In this document: in pieces, positions 6,928 through 7,145 of the stretch | Layout: the number at the start of each line of letters is the position of its first letter | Numbering within the stretch: position 1 is the first letter of the stretch | From: Cyclobacteriaceae bacterium | GTDB lineage: Bacteria; Bacteroidota; Bacteroidia; Cytophagales; Cyclobacteriaceae | Reading direction: 5' to 3' | Assembly: GCA_029882675.1 (NCBI GenBank) | Contig: JAOUKJ010000202.1 | Location: 1-7,145 of the forward strand | DNA: 7,145 nt | The notes under the pieces: model-generated | Told to the model about the DNA's origin: nothing | Databases searched by the model: none | What the model saw: only the letters and a program-made list of their open reading frames with translations | Position numbers and translations under genes: made by a program

Positions 6928-7145
6928 TCACCCTATCCATGCCTGCACTTCCTCAACCGTAGGGTTCTTCACTTCATTCAGTTTGAGCTTTTTGCGTGCT
7001 CCGCAAATATCATTGAATAACTTATTGGGGTTGGCTTCTTTCAATTGAGAAATCGTAGTAATACCCAGATGCTGTATTACAGGAATCAGCTCAGCGCGCA
7101 CACCTATTTTAAGGTAGTCCTCCTTTATGGCCACAATGGGTTTTT
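6928..7145 (-). CDS. lysS: C-terminal tail of lysyl-tRNA synthetase, Bacteroidota-type extension (N-terminus beyond window)
   Basis: The frame is open from the right edge to the TGA at 6928, giving 71 visible residues that read KPIVAIKEDYLKIGVRAELI and continue to the end EEVQAWIG. There is a GTG at 7134, but the frame continues upstream without a stop, so this is most likely the end of a longer protein. From memory, Bacteroidota lysyl-tRNA synthetases carry an extra C-terminal segment after the catalytic core with the same pattern: a GV-x-x-x-x-I/L-PVIQ-x-x-G-x-x-(T/S)-(V/I) helix pair, then NPxKLxxDICGxxKKxKL, then NPxxxEVxxW. Here these appear as IGVRAELIPVIQHLGITTIS, NPNKLFNDICGARKKLKLNE and NPTVEEVQAWIG. 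The first part resembles a helix-hairpin-helix fold. No class II synthetase catalytic motif is inside the window, so the assignment rests on the tail alone; a separate small protein is the alternative. It is convergent with lptD. Confidence 0.6.
   Translation of the reverse strand, partial: KPIVAIKEDYLKIGVRAELIPVIQHLGITTISQLKEANPNKLFNDICGARKKLKLNEVKNPTVEEVQAWIG

Noticed and set aside
1..7145. Search for a defence system, mobile element, CRISPR array, tRNA or rRNA
   Set aside because: All coding space is taken by recognisable housekeeping or envelope genes; no direct repeats, transposase motifs, integration sites or structured RNA genes were seen.

Overview
The window looks like ordinary chromosome from a member of the Bacteroidota, probably a Cytophagales-type bacterium. 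I infer this from protein style, not from a search: a Bacteroidota-type LptD, an amidase carrying the GDNL / HYDGFDPNS insert typical of that phylum, a Bacteroidota-type acyl-CoA carboxylase beta chain, and what appears to be the phylum-specific C-terminal tail of lysyl-tRNA synthetase. No Shine-Dalgarno sequence is obvious ahead of the starts examined, which also fits. There are no RNA genes, insertion sequences, CRISPR arrays or phage genes, and no stretch over 300 bases lacks a gene.

Layout, left to right. Positions 1-525 (minus) hold the N-terminal 175 residues of a SirB1/transglutaminase-like protein that runs off the left edge. Two bases upstream of it, 528-2153 (minus) encodes a biotin-dependent acyl-CoA carboxylase carboxyltransferase (beta) subunit. 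A 111-bp AT-rich gap with a weak promoter candidate separates this pair from a second minus-strand pair: an MCE/MlaD-family lipid-transport protein (2265-3194, GTG start) overlapping by 4 bp the end of an N-acetylmuramoyl-L-alanine amidase (3191 to about 4018). Divergent from the amidase, 4062-6851 (plus) encodes a 929-residue LptD-like outer-membrane LPS-assembly protein. Convergent with it at the right edge (6928-7145, minus) is the C-terminal tail of a protein I read as lysyl-tRNA synthetase.

The central block (LptD, amidase, MlaD-like protein) is an envelope cluster: outer-leaflet LPS insertion, peptidoglycan cleavage and inter-membrane lipid traffic. The left pair is metabolic or unknown and probably a separate transcription unit. 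The main annotation problem is the divergent junction. The only ATG upstream of the amidase domain and its signal/anchor segment lies inside the antisense of the lptD signal-peptide region, so either the amidase uses a non-ATG start or the two genes truly overlap at their 5' ends. I found no convincing undescribed system; the most useful leads are the two-cysteine LptD, the junction starts and the tail appended to the synthetase.
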